Shown: positions 1 to 7,696 of the stretch, in pieces
Layout of the letters: each line of letters opens with the position of its first letter
How positions within the stretch are numbered: the stretch's first letter is position 1
NCBI GenBank assembly: GCA_018399355.1
Contig: JAGYOA010000004.1
Span: 1-34,925 of the forward strand
Source of the DNA: Candidatus Woesearchaeota archaeon
GTDB lineage: Archaea > Nanobdellota > Nanobdellia > Woesearchaeales > CG1-02-33-12
Length of the DNA: 34,925 nt
Direction: 5' to 3'
Notes under the pieces: model-generated
Told to the model about the DNA's origin: nothing
Database searches by the model: none
What the model saw: the letters and a program-made list of their open reading frames with translations, nothing else
Position numbers and translations under genes: made by a program

Positions 1-1986
1 AAGAGAAGTATATTATGTTTAATATTAATTCTACTTGTTTTGCCTTTCTGTAATGCAGATGAGTCATGGATATATCAAAGCGAGAAGATGGTTATTGATT
101 TAGGAATATCTTCAACAATAAATATTATTCCTGAAAGCCCAAACTATTATGTTGATTATATAAAAGCAAAAATTTCTTTTTTTCCAGATGATGGATTTCA
201 GCAAAAATTGTTAAGTTTTCAATCAAACCCTGACTCAATGAAAAAAGAGGAGGTTATTGAGTTTAACTGGAAAGAGCCTTACAATGAAAAACTTAAATTT
301 TCTTTGGATTACAGTGTGCAAACAGAAAACAAAATAATGGAAATAAGAAAAAAGGTTGACTTCCCAATCGTCTCTTTAGATGGTAGATATTTTGGTTATA
401 CAGAGCCATCTGAAAATTTTGATATAAATAATGATATAGTTATGCTTGCATCTGAAATAGTGCAGGGTGAAGATGATTTGTATGTTGCAACGCATAAAAT
501 TGCCTCATGGGTAAGTGAAAATGTTGAATATGACTTGAAATATGGAAATACAACAGAAAAAGCATCGTGGGTTTTAAAAAATAAGAAAGGAACCTGTGAT
601 GAGATATCTGCCTTGTTTATATCATTGTGTAGGGCTGTTAAGATTCCTACAAGATATGTTTCAGGAATAGCATACTCAAACATTCCTGAAATAGAGGGTT
701 TTGGAAACCATGCATGGGCAGAAGTTTACTTTCCAGAATATGGATGGGTTCCTTTCGATGTTACATACAAGGAATTTGGGATGATAAACCCTACACATGT
801 AAAGATGAAAAGTTCTTTTGACTCAAGAGAATTATCCACAAGCTATGAATGGAAGGGAAGGAACTTTAAAATACAAACAGAATCTCTTGATGTAAATGCA
901 AATGTTGTGGATTATTCTGGGAAAAAGATGCCAATGGTGAATATTAAAACAAAATTTTTTGAGGATAACATAGGATTTGGCTCTTATAATATTATTGAGG
1001 CAAGTATTGAAAACTTAAGGAATTATTATATTCCTGTGAGGATATTCCTTTCTGCGCCTAATGAGATTTATGTTGAGCAGGAAAAAAGCAGAGGATTTAT
1101 TGTTAAGCCTTATGAAACAAAAAAGATATATTGGGTTTTAGAACTCACAGATGACTTAAAAAGAAATTATGTTTACACTATTCCTTTAAGTGTTTATGAC
1201 TCGATGAATTCTTCATCAACATCAACCTTTACCTCTAAGTCAAATAATTTAGTTATATCAAAAAAAGAGATTGAGGATGTTCTTGAAAGTATGATTGAAC
1301 AAGATAAAAAGGTTTATTCAAAAAATATTGAGCTTAGATGCAGCGCAGATAAAGAAGAGTATTATAGTGATGAAGAAAAAAAGGTAACCTGTTATGTAAA
1401 GAATACTGGAAATGTTATCCTTGAAAAAGTGGATGTTTGCTGCGATAAAATATGCAAAACAATCAATATGGGAATTGCTCAGGAAAAAACAGTGATTTTT
1501 TCAGATAAAGTCTATGAAATTGGAAGGCAGCAATCAAAAATAAACGCAAAAAGCAGTGATGTATCAAAAACAGAATATTTAAGGTATGATGTCCTTGATT
1601 ATCCAACTATTGAAATAATAAATATAACTTATCCAAAACAAGTTAAATACAGGCAAGAATATGAAATAAGTCTTTTTGTAAACAAAACATCTTATTCAAA
1701 TCCTAAAGAAGTAAATATTGAGTTAAAACAAAATAGATTTTCAAATGAATGGTTGATTGGTGAGATGAAAGAAGGCCAAATAATCAACATAAATCTCAAC
1801 TCAAAAACATTAAGGCAGGGAGAAAACAATTTTAATATAATCGCAAGCTTTAAAGACAACAAGGAAAATACATACAAAGAGGAAAGCAGCTTTTCAATAA
1901 ATCTTGAAAAACTAACATTTATTGAAAAAGTAGAATCCTTTTTTTATTCCATTGAAATTTGGCTGGATAACTTAATTAATAAATAG
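1..1986 (+). CDS. Exported transglutaminase-like protein (5' end outside window)
   Basis: The reading frame is open from the first base, and its first codons encode a hydrophobic stretch (residues about 3-16, SILCLILILLVLPF) followed by CNADES, which looks like the end of a signal peptide. The start codon therefore lies just upstream of the window, and a TTG at position 40 is not the true start. A transglutaminase/papain-like fold core is visible: GTCDE (Cys codon at 595), NHAWAEVY (His codon at 709) and PFDVTY (Asp codon at 757), which form the expected Cys-His-Asp triad. After it come several beta-rich segments like CARDB/Ig domains found in archaeal surface proteins, including a Cys-rich one near positions 1335-1460. 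No C-terminal membrane helix is seen. Such proteins are usually extracellular proteases or transamidases, but the substrate is unknown. Its 3' end overlaps the convergent next gene by 15 bases. Confidence 0.85.
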   Translation, partial: KRSILCLILILLVLPFCNADESWIYQSEKMVIDLGISSTINIIPESPNYYVDYIKAKISFFPDDGFQQKLLSFQSNPDSMKKEEVIEFNWKEPYNEKLKFSLDYSVQTENKIMEIRKKVDFPIVSLDGRYFGYTEPSENFDINNDIVMLASEIVQGEDDLYVATHKIASWVSENVEYDLKYGNTTEKASWVLKNKKGTCDEISALFISLCRAVKIPTRYVSGIAYSNIPEIEGFGNHAWAEVYFPEYGWVPFDVTYKEFGMINPTHVKMKSSFDSRELSTSYEWKGRNFKIQTESLDVNANVVDYSGKKMPMVNIKTKFFEDNIGFGSYNIIEASIENLRNYYIPVRIFLSAPNEIYVEQEKSRGFIVKPYETKKIYWVLELTDDLKRNYVYTIPLSVYDSMNSSSTSTFTSKSNNLVISKKEIEDVLESMIEQDKKVYSKNIELRCSADKEEYYSDEEKKVTCYVKNTGNVILEKVDVCCDKICKTINMGIAQEKTVIFSDKVYEIGRQQSKINAKSSDVSKTEYLRYDVLDYPTIEIINITYPKQVKYRQEYEISLFVNKTSYSNPKEVNIELKQNRFSNEWLIGEMKEGQIININLNSKTLRQGENNFNIIASFKDNKENTYKEESSFSINLEKLTFIEKVESFFYSIEIWLDNLINK

Positions 1987-2439
1987 TTTTAAGGCAAGCG
2001 CAACAAGCAAAAACCAAAAATAACTGAAGAATATTTTCTTGAAAACAAAAAAGATATTGTTTTTTATTAATTTAGATGCAAAAACAGAGCCAATTGGAAA
2101 TCCGTAAAGAAAGATTAAGGAAGCCACTAAAAGGAAAGTGTTTGTGTTTTTTGAGCTAAAGAAAAAAACAAACCCAAGAAGAAAATATATGATTTCTTTT
2201 TTTATGTTTATCTCCATCAGTAGTATTAAGACAGCATAAGCAAAAAGTTTCATATAAACATTAACATTAAACATCTTAAGTAAGGCTATAAGGATAATCA
2301 AAAGTATTATCTTCTGCATCAAAACAAAGTATTTTTTTCCTGGCTTAAGCTCTTCTTTTGCTGAAAATGCCAAAATAACGCCAAAGAAAAGCCCAAGAAA
2401 GCAGACAATTAAGGTTAAAGAATAATTTAAGAGTTCCAT
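1972..2439 (-). CDS. Multi-pass membrane protein, unknown function
   Basis: The 155-residue product is almost entirely hydrophobic, with about five predicted membrane helices separated by short Lys-rich loops such as SAKEELKPGKK and ASKLIKNN. I do not recognise a family. The ATG at 2439 follows an AT-rich TATA-like element around 2455-2466 on the minus strand, consistent with a leaderless mRNA. It starts 37 bases after the Dph2-like fragment ends and overlaps the end of the convergent transglutaminase gene. No conserved polar residue within the helices suggests a transport or enzymatic role. It could be a small integral membrane scaffold or a lineage-specific protein. Confidence 0.6.
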   Translation of the reverse strand: MELLNYSLTLIVCFLGLFFGVILAFSAKEELKPGKKYFVLMQKIILLIILIALLKMFNVNVYMKLFAYAVLILLMEINIKKEIIYFLLGFVFFFSSKNTNTFLLVASLIFLYGFPIGSVFASKLIKNNIFFVFKKIFFSYFWFLLVALALKLFIN

Positions 2440-2476
2440 TTAATTTGAAAAATATAGATAATATAAAAAGATATTG

Positions 2477-2728
2477 CTATTTCCACTCGCTGTGGCCAAA
2501 CTGAATCAAAAGGTCTACTTTAAGATCTTTTAGTTGAGTAGGAATATCACAAGCTCCAAAACATGAACCGCCCCATATTAAAACCTGGGCCTTAGTTTTC
2601 TTCTCTATTTCATGCTGTATGTTTTTTGCTTCTGGCTTTAATCCGTCTGCAAGCTGTATGCAGACTAGTTTGGCCTTTTCTTTTTTTATCTTTTCAACGA
2701 CCTTGTCAATCTCTAAATCATAATCCAT
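2477..2728 (-). CDS. dph2: Dph2-like N-terminal domain, truncated
   Basis: The 83-residue product matches the first domain of archaeal Dph2, the radical-type Fe-S enzyme that starts diphthamide synthesis on elongation factor 2. Recognisable parts are IQLADGLKPEA (residues 24-34), the SCFGACDI motif with the first cluster cysteine (C56), and the domain end VDLLIQFGHS. A complete archaeal Dph2 is about 330-350 residues with three domains, each giving one cysteine to a [4Fe-4S] cluster. Here a TAG stop follows domain 1, and the next gene starts 37 bases later, so domains 2 and 3 are absent. A TATA box (TATAAAA in plus-strand letters at 2751-2757) sits 27 bases before the ATG, so the fragment looks transcribed. 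It may be a remnant, one part of a split gene, or a repurposed single domain. It cannot form the normal three-Cys site alone. Confidence 0.75.
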   Translation of the reverse strand: MDYDLEIDKVVEKIKKEKAKLVCIQLADGLKPEAKNIQHEIEKKTKAQVLIWGGSCFGACDIPTQLKDLKVDLLIQFGHSEWK

Positions 2729-2750
2729 AAAACAAAAAAACAGAATTCAG

Positions 2751-2757
2751 TATAAAA
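2751..2757 (-). promoter_or_regulatory. TATA box of the Dph2-like gene
   Basis: The motif reads TTTTATA on the minus strand, preceded by AAGGC. Its centre is about 26 bases from the ATG at 2728, the spacing expected for an archaeal leaderless transcript. Confidence 0.5.
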
Positions 2758-2767
2758 GCCTTTCTAA

Positions 2768-3409
2768 TTATTTATTATTTAATATTTTGTCCATTAATTT
2801 ATAAATCTTGTCTGCATCGTTTTTTGGTATAAGCTGGCAATTTTCATAAATCCTGTTTTTGATTTCTTCTGCTTTTTTAGAATTATTTTTTATTCCTTTT
2901 AAACAGTTTATATAATCTAGAATTTTGTCAATTGATTTAGAATGACTGTACTCAATAAAATAAGTGCTGACCATATCTTTAAGAAGAGGTAACTGATTTA
3001 AAAGAAATTTTGTTTTTTCAACATCTTTCCCCAATCCTTTGTAACAAGTTATAACATTGGAAAAGCTTTTCATAGATATTTCCATCCATTCATGGTCATT
3101 TTCTTTAACTGCCATATCAAAACAGAGTTTTCCAAAGAAATCAAATGTCACTGCTGCCCCTGATCTGTGATTTTTTATATAGTCATCTGAATAGAATACT
3201 TCTTCTCTTACTGAATCCTTGTCTATCTTTTTATAGATTGTTGATTTATTTAAGAGTTCTATTCTTTCCGCAAGAAAATCTCCTATAGTATAATCTTTTT
3301 CTAGATTAGATTTTAAAAGATTAACTGGAAAACGTTTTTGTAAAACTATTTTTTCCAGACGCGTGATGTATAATTTATGTTTTTCAGGAGTTATATTTAT
3401 GTATTCCAT
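2768..3409 (-). CDS. Hypothetical protein, paralogue of the next gene upstream
   Basis: I do not recognise the family. The 213-residue product is charged, soluble and mostly helical, with no signal peptide or metal motif. Its N-terminus (MEYIN, then LEKIVLQKRFPVNLLKSNLE and DYTIGDFLAE) aligns closely with the protein encoded at 3413-4198, so the two are paralogues in tandem. The most conserved block, DYTIGDFLAE followed by IE, is also nearly identical in DNA (about 26 bases). The ATG at 3409 lies three bases from the stop of its paralogue, so the two are co-transcribed. It appears to be the last gene of a minus-strand operon that starts near 5031. Function is unknown. Confidence 0.6.
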   Translation of the reverse strand: MEYINITPEKHKLYITRLEKIVLQKRFPVNLLKSNLEKDYTIGDFLAERIELLNKSTIYKKIDKDSVREEVFYSDDYIKNHRSGAAVTFDFFGKLCFDMAVKENDHEWMEISMKSFSNVITCYKGLGKDVEKTKFLLNQLPLLKDMVSTYFIEYSHSKSIDKILDYINCLKGIKNNSKKAEEIKNRIYENCQLIPKNDADKIYKLMDKILNNK

Positions 3410-4083
3410 ATTCTAAAAGATATTTTCAATCGCGGATTTTATCTTGCTTTGGTCTAATTCCAAAAATTTTGAATTTGTATACACTTCTTTTGTTGTCTGC
3501 TGAACTTTTTTAGAATTAACATCTAACCCTTGTTTTTTATAATCTCTTATATGATTTATTCCGCACAAAACATACTCTGTCAGTATCCTATTCTGCATTT
3601 CTTTAGAATTAATGTCTTTGTTTTCTTCTGCATATTTATTGATAATATCAATCCAGTCTAATGGATGGTATAAAAAATAAGGAAGAGTAATCTCATTTTC
3701 ATCTGTTTTTTTTATCAAGGAATCAATTTTTTTTTCATGGTTAAAGTAATCAAAAAGCATTTCCTGAAAGATAGGGATATTATCTGAAATCATTTTATAT
3801 TCTTTTGACCGATTGTTTTTTATCTTTTCTTCACATTTGCTAGCATATAAAAAACATTTTTTGATTAAATCAGAATATCTCTTATCTTGAAATTTTCCTG
3901 ATAAAGCAAGAGATTTTTGACCAGCATTTCTGTATCTTATTGATGCATATCCAGGCTTTTCTTTATTTTTGTTATTTGCCATATCTATATCCTTCATAAT
4001 TTCCTGATTGTGTTTTTCTAAAGAAATATTTGGGTTATTCACAATCTCAATTGTTTCTGCAAGAAAATCTCCTATAGTATAAT
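3268..4083. repeat. Duplicated coding segment in the paralogous pair
   Basis: CAAGAAAATCTCCTATAGTA followed by TAATC occurs at about 3270-3295 and again at about 4058-4083, in the same orientation. It encodes the shared DYTIGDFLAE block of the two neighbouring genes. The near-identity at DNA level in otherwise diverged genes suggests either a recent duplication with local gene conversion or strong constraint on this motif. Confidence 0.6.
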
Positions 4084-4198
4084 CCTCTTCCAGCTTAAAT
4101 CTTAAAAGATTGGATGAATATCCTTTTTTTATTGCTATCTCTTCTAAATTTTTTATATCTGATTTCTGCTTCTCAGTATTTGTATTTTCATATTTCAT
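3413..4198 (-). CDS. Hypothetical protein, paralogue of the 2768-3409 product
   Basis: The ATG at 4198 is preferred over an in-frame ATG at 4216 because MKYENTNTEKQ then lines up with MEYINITPEKH of the paralogue. The longer form would add six residues and overlap the gene before it by four bases. The product is about 261 residues, helical and charged. It shares with its paralogue the N-terminal block LEEIAIKKGY, NLLRFKLEEDYTIGDFLAE and IEIVN. The C-terminal part has diverged and is longer, with a stretch around FNHEKKIDSLIKK and a distal Lys-rich region. No known domain is recognised. Context is the operon 5031 to 2768, whose second gene encodes a signal-peptide protein. Confidence 0.6.
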   Translation of the reverse strand: MKYENTNTEKQKSDIKNLEEIAIKKGYSSNLLRFKLEEDYTIGDFLAETIEIVNNPNISLEKHNQEIMKDIDMANNKNKEKPGYASIRYRNAGQKSLALSGKFQDKRYSDLIKKCFLYASKCEEKIKNNRSKEYKMISDNIPIFQEMLFDYFNHEKKIDSLIKKTDENEITLPYFLYHPLDWIDIINKYAEENKDINSKEMQNRILTEYVLCGINHIRDYKKQGLDVNSKKVQQTTKEVYTNSKFLELDQSKIKSAIENIF

Positions 4199-4212
4199 TT
4201 TTCTTAAAAATA

Positions 4213-4764
4213 TCATTCTTTGTTTTTTATGTTTGTTTTAACATAAACAGTATAAATCCCTTCACCTTTTTTAGTTACTGAAGCCATGAAAAGCAATGCA
4301 TCCTTTTTGTTGTATTTTAATGCAGATGCAACTCCTTTGATTTTATTTTCAATTCCATAGTTTGCACATGAAGCAAAATCAGGAGTTTCATCGCTTTTGA
4401 TTTCAAGTTTTAAGAATGCATAATCAAATCCATCAACAAAGCAAAGAGTCTGTCCATCTACTTTTTTTTCATATCCTTCCCATACTCCTATTTTAACATA
4501 ATTTGGCATTTGCTCATGAAAATTAAGGTTTATTTCATCGCTTAATTCTTGGTATGGATTTTCTGATTCCTCATTTACTTTTGCATTTTCAGTGATTTTA
4601 ACAGAAGGAGATATGTTGTCATTGACCTTTTCTTCTATTGTTCCCTGCTGTGCGAAGACTCCTGTGCTGAGAACAGCACTGACTAAAATAGTACCTCCTG
4701 CTATATAGGCTGCTTTCTTTATGTCTGACATCATGCTTTTATATTTTTCAATCATTTTAATCAT
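4213..4764 (-). CDS. Secreted or membrane-anchored hypothetical protein
   Basis: The 183-residue product has a basic N-terminus (MIKMIEKYKSMMSDIKK), a hydrophobic segment at residues 18-38 (AAYIAGGTILVSAVLSTGVF) and then AQQGT, which resembles a signal peptide with a cleavage site after an Ala. The rest is a polar exported domain with two Cys (in TLCFVDGF and FASCANYG) that could form a disulfide, and a predicted beta-rich end (GIYTVYVKT). No family is recognised. A second ATG at 4755 is also possible. It follows the 74-residue gene by 42 bases and precedes the paralogous pair, so it is probably part of that operon. It may act at the cell surface, but this is inference. Confidence 0.6.
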   Translation of the reverse strand: MIKMIEKYKSMMSDIKKAAYIAGGTILVSAVLSTGVFAQQGTIEEKVNDNISPSVKITENAKVNEESENPYQELSDEINLNFHEQMPNYVKIGVWEGYEKKVDGQTLCFVDGFDYAFLKLEIKSDETPDFASCANYGIENKIKGVASALKYNKKDALLFMASVTKKGEGIYTVYVKTNIKNKE

Positions 4765-4806
4765 CTGTAAATTCGCAATCCAATTAAAAAAGAATAAAAA
4801 TTAAAT

Positions 4807-5031
4807 TTAATCTGAATGTGGTCTTTCTTTATTATAACCTTCATTAATCTCTTTAGCGTTATATATGGAACTGTTAGTATTATATATGTCTCCTTCTGGA
4901 CCTGTAACAAATTCATGTTTCCCTGAAGTTTTACTAGGAATCTTTTTACTCATGTTTAAACAATGCTCATCTTCCTCGGTAAAAACAAGGTCTATTGAAT
5001 CTGTTTTTTTAATTTCTTTTTTATTTTCCAT
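4807..5031 (-). CDS. Small acidic hypothetical protein
   Basis: The 74-residue product is hydrophilic, acidic and probably unstructured, with no motif I recognise. The start is supported by a strong ribosome binding site: GTGGAGGG stands six bases before the ATG on the minus strand (plus-strand complement about 5037-5044). Upstream is a TATA box enclosed by an inverted repeat. It is the first gene of the minus-strand group that continues to 2768. Its short length leaves some doubt, but promoter and ribosome binding site together argue that it is real. Confidence 0.5.
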   Translation of the reverse strand: MENKKEIKKTDSIDLVFTEEDEHCLNMSKKIPSKTSGKHEFVTGPEGDIYNTNSSIYNAKEINEGYNKERPHSD

Positions 5032-5049
5032 ATTTATCCCTCCACTGTT

Positions 5050-5072
5050 TTTTAATCCCAGAACAAGCCCGG
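5050..5072 (-). promoter_or_regulatory. Small hairpin in the 5' leader of the 74-residue gene
   Basis: On the minus strand, AATCCC and GGGATT form a six-pair stem around an 11-base loop. It lies between the expected transcription start and the GGAGGG ribosome binding site, so it could tune translation. It may also be chance. Confidence 0.3.
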
Positions 5073-5078
5073 GATTTT

Positions 5079-5115
5079 ACTGAGCTAAAGCAATTATAAA
5101 TATTTATCGCTCAGT
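5079..5115 (-). promoter_or_regulatory. TATA box enclosed by inverted repeat ACTGAGC/GCTCAGT
   Basis: A perfect seven-base inverted repeat (ACTGAGC at 5079-5085, GCTCAGT at 5109-5115) flanks a TATA-like element at about 5094-5105 (TAAATATTTATAA on the minus strand). A dimeric repressor bound at both arms would block TBP, so this is a candidate operator for the operon starting at 5031. The sites are seen directly; the regulatory role is inferred. Confidence 0.45.
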
Positions 5116-5191
5116 TAATTTAATAAGTAAAAGGAAATACTAGTATTTAAATCTTTCTATTTTGTTGTTACATATAAGTAGTAAAATAGAA

Positions 5192-5530
5192 TTATAACTT
5201 TATTTTTTTGATTTTTTTCTCTTTATTGTAAGGAAATCTCATGTATTTTTTGCATTCAAGGCAGTAATAAACAACCTTGCCATCTTTCAGCCTTACCCTG
5301 CAGTTTAGATTAGGCATAAGAAACTTATAACAGTGCTTGCAGAACTGCTTTTGTAATCTAGAAGGAATTCTAACCTTATACTTCATGGCTATCTTTCTTG
5401 CGAGCTCAACATACCTATTTGCAAGAATTTTATTTTTTTTGAAAACCTCATTGGCCTCATTAAAAAGAGTCTCAATCCTTTCAAGGGCTATCTTCTTTTG
5501 GCCTGAACTTTTCTCTTTATAACTCCTCAT
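5192..5530 (-). CDS. rnp4: Ribonuclease P protein component 4 (Rnp4, Rpp21 family)
   Basis: Archaeal Rnp4 is the zinc-ribbon subunit of RNase P that pairs with Rnp1 and binds the specificity domain during removal of tRNA 5' leaders. The 112-residue product has the expected helical N-terminal half (ERIETLFNEANEVF), the RIPSRLQKQFC signature, and four zinc ligands C64, C67, C90 and C93 (FCKHCY and CLECKKYMRFPY). Length is normal. The ATG at 5530 is preferred over an upstream GTG at 5545 because a TATA box at about 5553-5560 is 26 bases away, the usual distance for a leaderless archaeal mRNA. Rnp3 is also in the window, at 17665. The gene stands alone between two unrelated groups. Confidence 0.9.
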   Translation of the reverse strand: MRSYKEKSSGQKKIALERIETLFNEANEVFKKNKILANRYVELARKIAMKYKVRIPSRLQKQFCKHCYKFLMPNLNCRVRLKDGKVVYYCLECKKYMRFPYNKEKKIKKIKL

Positions 5531-5545
5531 ATGCCTTAAAAACAC

Positions 5546-5637
5546 TTAAGGATATATTAAGCTTTTGTTATATACCTCCTCAAATTAATTAATAATTTTA
5601 CAAAGATTTATATAGATTATAAAATGATTGTAATCAT
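5546..5637. promoter_or_regulatory. Divergent promoter region, rnp4 and Cys-rich protein
   Basis: TATATTAA at 5553-5560 serves the minus-strand rnp4 (ATG at 5530). TTTATATA at 5607-5614 serves the plus-strand gene starting at 5638. Both are 26-27 bases from the ATG, consistent with leaderless transcripts. Confidence 0.5.
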
Positions 5638-6012
5638 ATGAAACTAAGATGGATAATAGGGGTTATTATTGTTTCTTTTATTGTTCTTGGATTTGTGATT
5701 AGAGTTTTTCCTCCTTTGGTAGGTTGCACTGCGATGGGTTGCCCTTGTGGAAATATCTCTGGTGAAAGACCCTGCAATAGTTGTTCATTCTCTGAACCTA
5801 TTTTTACGACAGGTATATTAAATATTATGCAACAATGTAAGACACAGGAGATAATCACTTGTGAAGATGGTGTTCAAGTTGATTCAAGAATAGATTTAGA
5901 GAACAAACAATGCAGGACTGAATGTTACCTCTTTTGGTTTAAAATAAGGAATATTGGCAAAAGTTCTGAAGAAGAAACTATTATTAGTAGTAAAAATAAT
6001 ATCCATTCTTGA
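5638..6012 (+). CDS. Small Cys-rich membrane-anchored protein
   Basis: I do not recognise the family. The 124-residue product starts with a basic MKLRW followed by a hydrophobic helix (residues 5-23, WIIGVIIVSFIVLGFVIRVF), which is either a signal anchor or a signal peptide. The rest is polar with nine cysteines, many clustered (GCTAMGCPCG, CNSCS), suggesting disulfides outside the cell or metal binding. It has its own TATA box and a leaderless start. It is convergent with hydA, with only ten bases between the two stops, and no functional link to that operon can be claimed. Confidence 0.6.
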   Translation: MKLRWIIGVIIVSFIVLGFVIRVFPPLVGCTAMGCPCGNISGERPCNSCSFSEPIFTTGILNIMQQCKTQEIITCEDGVQVDSRIDLENKQCRTECYLFWFKIRNIGKSSEEETIISSKNNIHS

Positions 6013-6022
6013 TTAATTGATT

Positions 6023-7696
6023 CTAAATACCTCTCTTTGTATATTTTGTGTGCAGAAGTTCCTCGGCCTTCTCACTCAAAGGCCTTCCTAAATATTCCTT
6101 GTACAAAAGCTTTATTGCAGGGTTTTCATAGGAGCGTCTTATTATCTTGTTTTCATCATTGACATAAAGGGCCTGCATTCTTTTTTTGATAATTTCTTTA
6201 GTTGTAGGAATCGGCTGGCCTCCTCCTCCAATGCATCCGCCGGGGCAGGACATAACTTCAATAAAGTCATACTTGCACTCTCCTTTTTTTATCTGCTCAA
6301 GAAGCTCTTTTGCATAATGCAATCCATTAACAACAACAAAGGTTAAATCATGGCCATTAATCATTATATTCCCTTCCTTAACATTTTTTAATCCCCTTAT
6401 CTGATTGAACTCAAGGATTTCTAAATCCTTTCCTGTTTCCAGCTCGTAAGCAGTCCTCAATGCCGCTTCTGTTACTCCTCCTGTTGCTCCAAAAAGAGTC
6501 GCGGCTCCTGATGAAATTCCTAAAGGAGCGTCAAAATTATCCTCCTTTAAATTATTAAAGTTTATTCTGTGATTTTTTATCATCCTGGCAAGTTCTCTTG
6601 TTGTTAATACATAATCAACATCTTTGTTTAGTTCTTTTCTCTGTGCTTCAAATTTCTTTGCAGTGCAGGGCATTATACTTACAACAACTGCATTTTTCTT
6701 TTTTATCCTGCTGTTTTCAATATAGTAATTTTTTAAAACTGCCCCAAACATCTCATGAGGGCTCTTGCATGTGGAAACATGATTTAATAATTCTGGATAG
6801 AAATGCTCTATGTATTTTATCCATGCAGGGCAGCATGAGGTTATCATTGGCAGGTTTTTATTTTTTTTAACCCTTTCAACAAGCTCTGTTGCCTCTTCCA
6901 TTATTGTTAAATCAGCCCCAAACTGGGTGTCAAATACTTCTTTAAAACCGAGTTTTCTTAATGCAGACACCATCTTTCCTGTAACTAAAGTTCCTGGTTC
7001 TAATCCAAATTCCTCTCCTAATGAAGCCCTAACAGCAGGGGCTGTCTGGACAAAAACATGCTTGTTTTTCAATGCCTTTTCAACATCTTTTATTGAGTCT
7101 TTCTCATATATTGCATTTACAGGGCAAGCCAAAATACATTGCCCGCAATGAATGCAGACAGAATCATCTATTCTTCCCTCAAAAGCAGGTGTTATTTTCG
7201 TGTGGTATGAACGATATGCAAAGTCAATTGCGTTTACGTTTTGCATCTCACATGCCTGAATGCACTTTCCGCATAAAATGCATTTGTTGTCATCCCTTGC
7301 TATTCCTATTCCTTCATTAGGATTGTGTATCTTTCCTATTGTTGAGAACCTTGTTTGCCTAACTCCTACATCCTTGGCAAGAACGCAAAGCTCATGTTTT
7401 TTTGTTTGTGTAAGATGTTCTTTGTGCTCTGAAATCAAAAGCTCTGTGTTGATTTTCCTTGCTTTTAAAACGCGCTGTGATTCTGTGTCAATAACCATTC
7501 TTTCTTTGACTTTTGTTGAGCATGAAGGCATCATTTTTCCATTAACTTCTACAAGGCAGACGCGGCAAACTGATTTTGGATGAAATCTCTCGCTGTAGCA
7601 TAGAGTTGGAATTTTTATTCCTTGTTTTTTTGCAACCTGAAGTATTGTCTGCTCTTCTTCGCACTTTATTTTTTTTCCATTAAGGGTTATTTTCAT
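6023..7696 (-). CDS. hydA: [FeFe]-hydrogenase catalytic subunit HydA
   Basis: It catalyses reversible H2 production at the H-cluster. Domains in order: N-terminal [2Fe-2S] domain (C33, C44, C47, C59), the NuoG-like His-Cys3 region (residues 91-104), two [4Fe-4S] ferredoxin motifs (C139/142/145/149 and C181/184/187/191), then the H-domain. All three signatures are intact: TSCCPAW (286-292), MPCTAKKFE (342-350) and MSCPGGCIGGGGQP (482-495). These give the four H-cluster cysteines C289, C344, C484 and C488, and the proton-transfer cysteine C288. The small-subunit-like tail YKEYLGRPLSEKAEELLHTKY is present. Oddity: in the His-Cys3 site H91 and C104 are kept, but the two middle cysteines are L95 and T98 at exact spacing. 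The gene overlaps hydB by ATGA. Overall it resembles bacterial trimeric (HydABC, group A3-like) enzymes. The HydEFG maturases are not in the window. Confidence 0.95.
   Translation of the reverse strand: MKITLNGKKIKCEEEQTILQVAKKQGIKIPTLCYSERFHPKSVCRVCLVEVNGKMMPSCSTKVKERMVIDTESQRVLKARKINTELLISEHKEHLTQTKKHELCVLAKDVGVRQTRFSTIGKIHNPNEGIGIARDDNKCILCGKCIQACEMQNVNAIDFAYRSYHTKITPAFEGRIDDSVCIHCGQCILACPVNAIYEKDSIKDVEKALKNKHVFVQTAPAVRASLGEEFGLEPGTLVTGKMVSALRKLGFKEVFDTQFGADLTIMEEATELVERVKKNKNLPMITSCCPAWIKYIEHFYPELLNHVSTCKSPHEMFGAVLKNYYIENSRIKKKNAVVVSIMPCTAKKFEAQRKELNKDVDYVLTTRELARMIKNHRINFNNLKEDNFDAPLGISSGAATLFGATGGVTEAALRTAYELETGKDLEILEFNQIRGLKNVKEGNIMINGHDLTFVVVNGLHYAKELLEQIKKGECKYDFIEVMSCPGGCIGGGGQPIPTTKEIIKKRMQALYVNDENKIIRRSYENPAIKLLYKEYLGRPLSEKAEELLHTKYTKRGI

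Noticed and set aside
396-683. Minus-strand frame of 95 codons inside the transglutaminase gene
   Set aside because: It lies opposite the catalytic Cys region of a clear gene and has no family likeness; it is a shadow frame.
5559-5580. GAGGAGGT on the minus strand as a ribosome binding site
   Set aside because: No start codon follows at suitable distance and it lies upstream of the rnp4 TATA box.
6598-7583. Several plus-strand frames opposite hydA
   Set aside because: The hydA frame carries all hydrogenase motifs; the opposite frames have no recognisable features.
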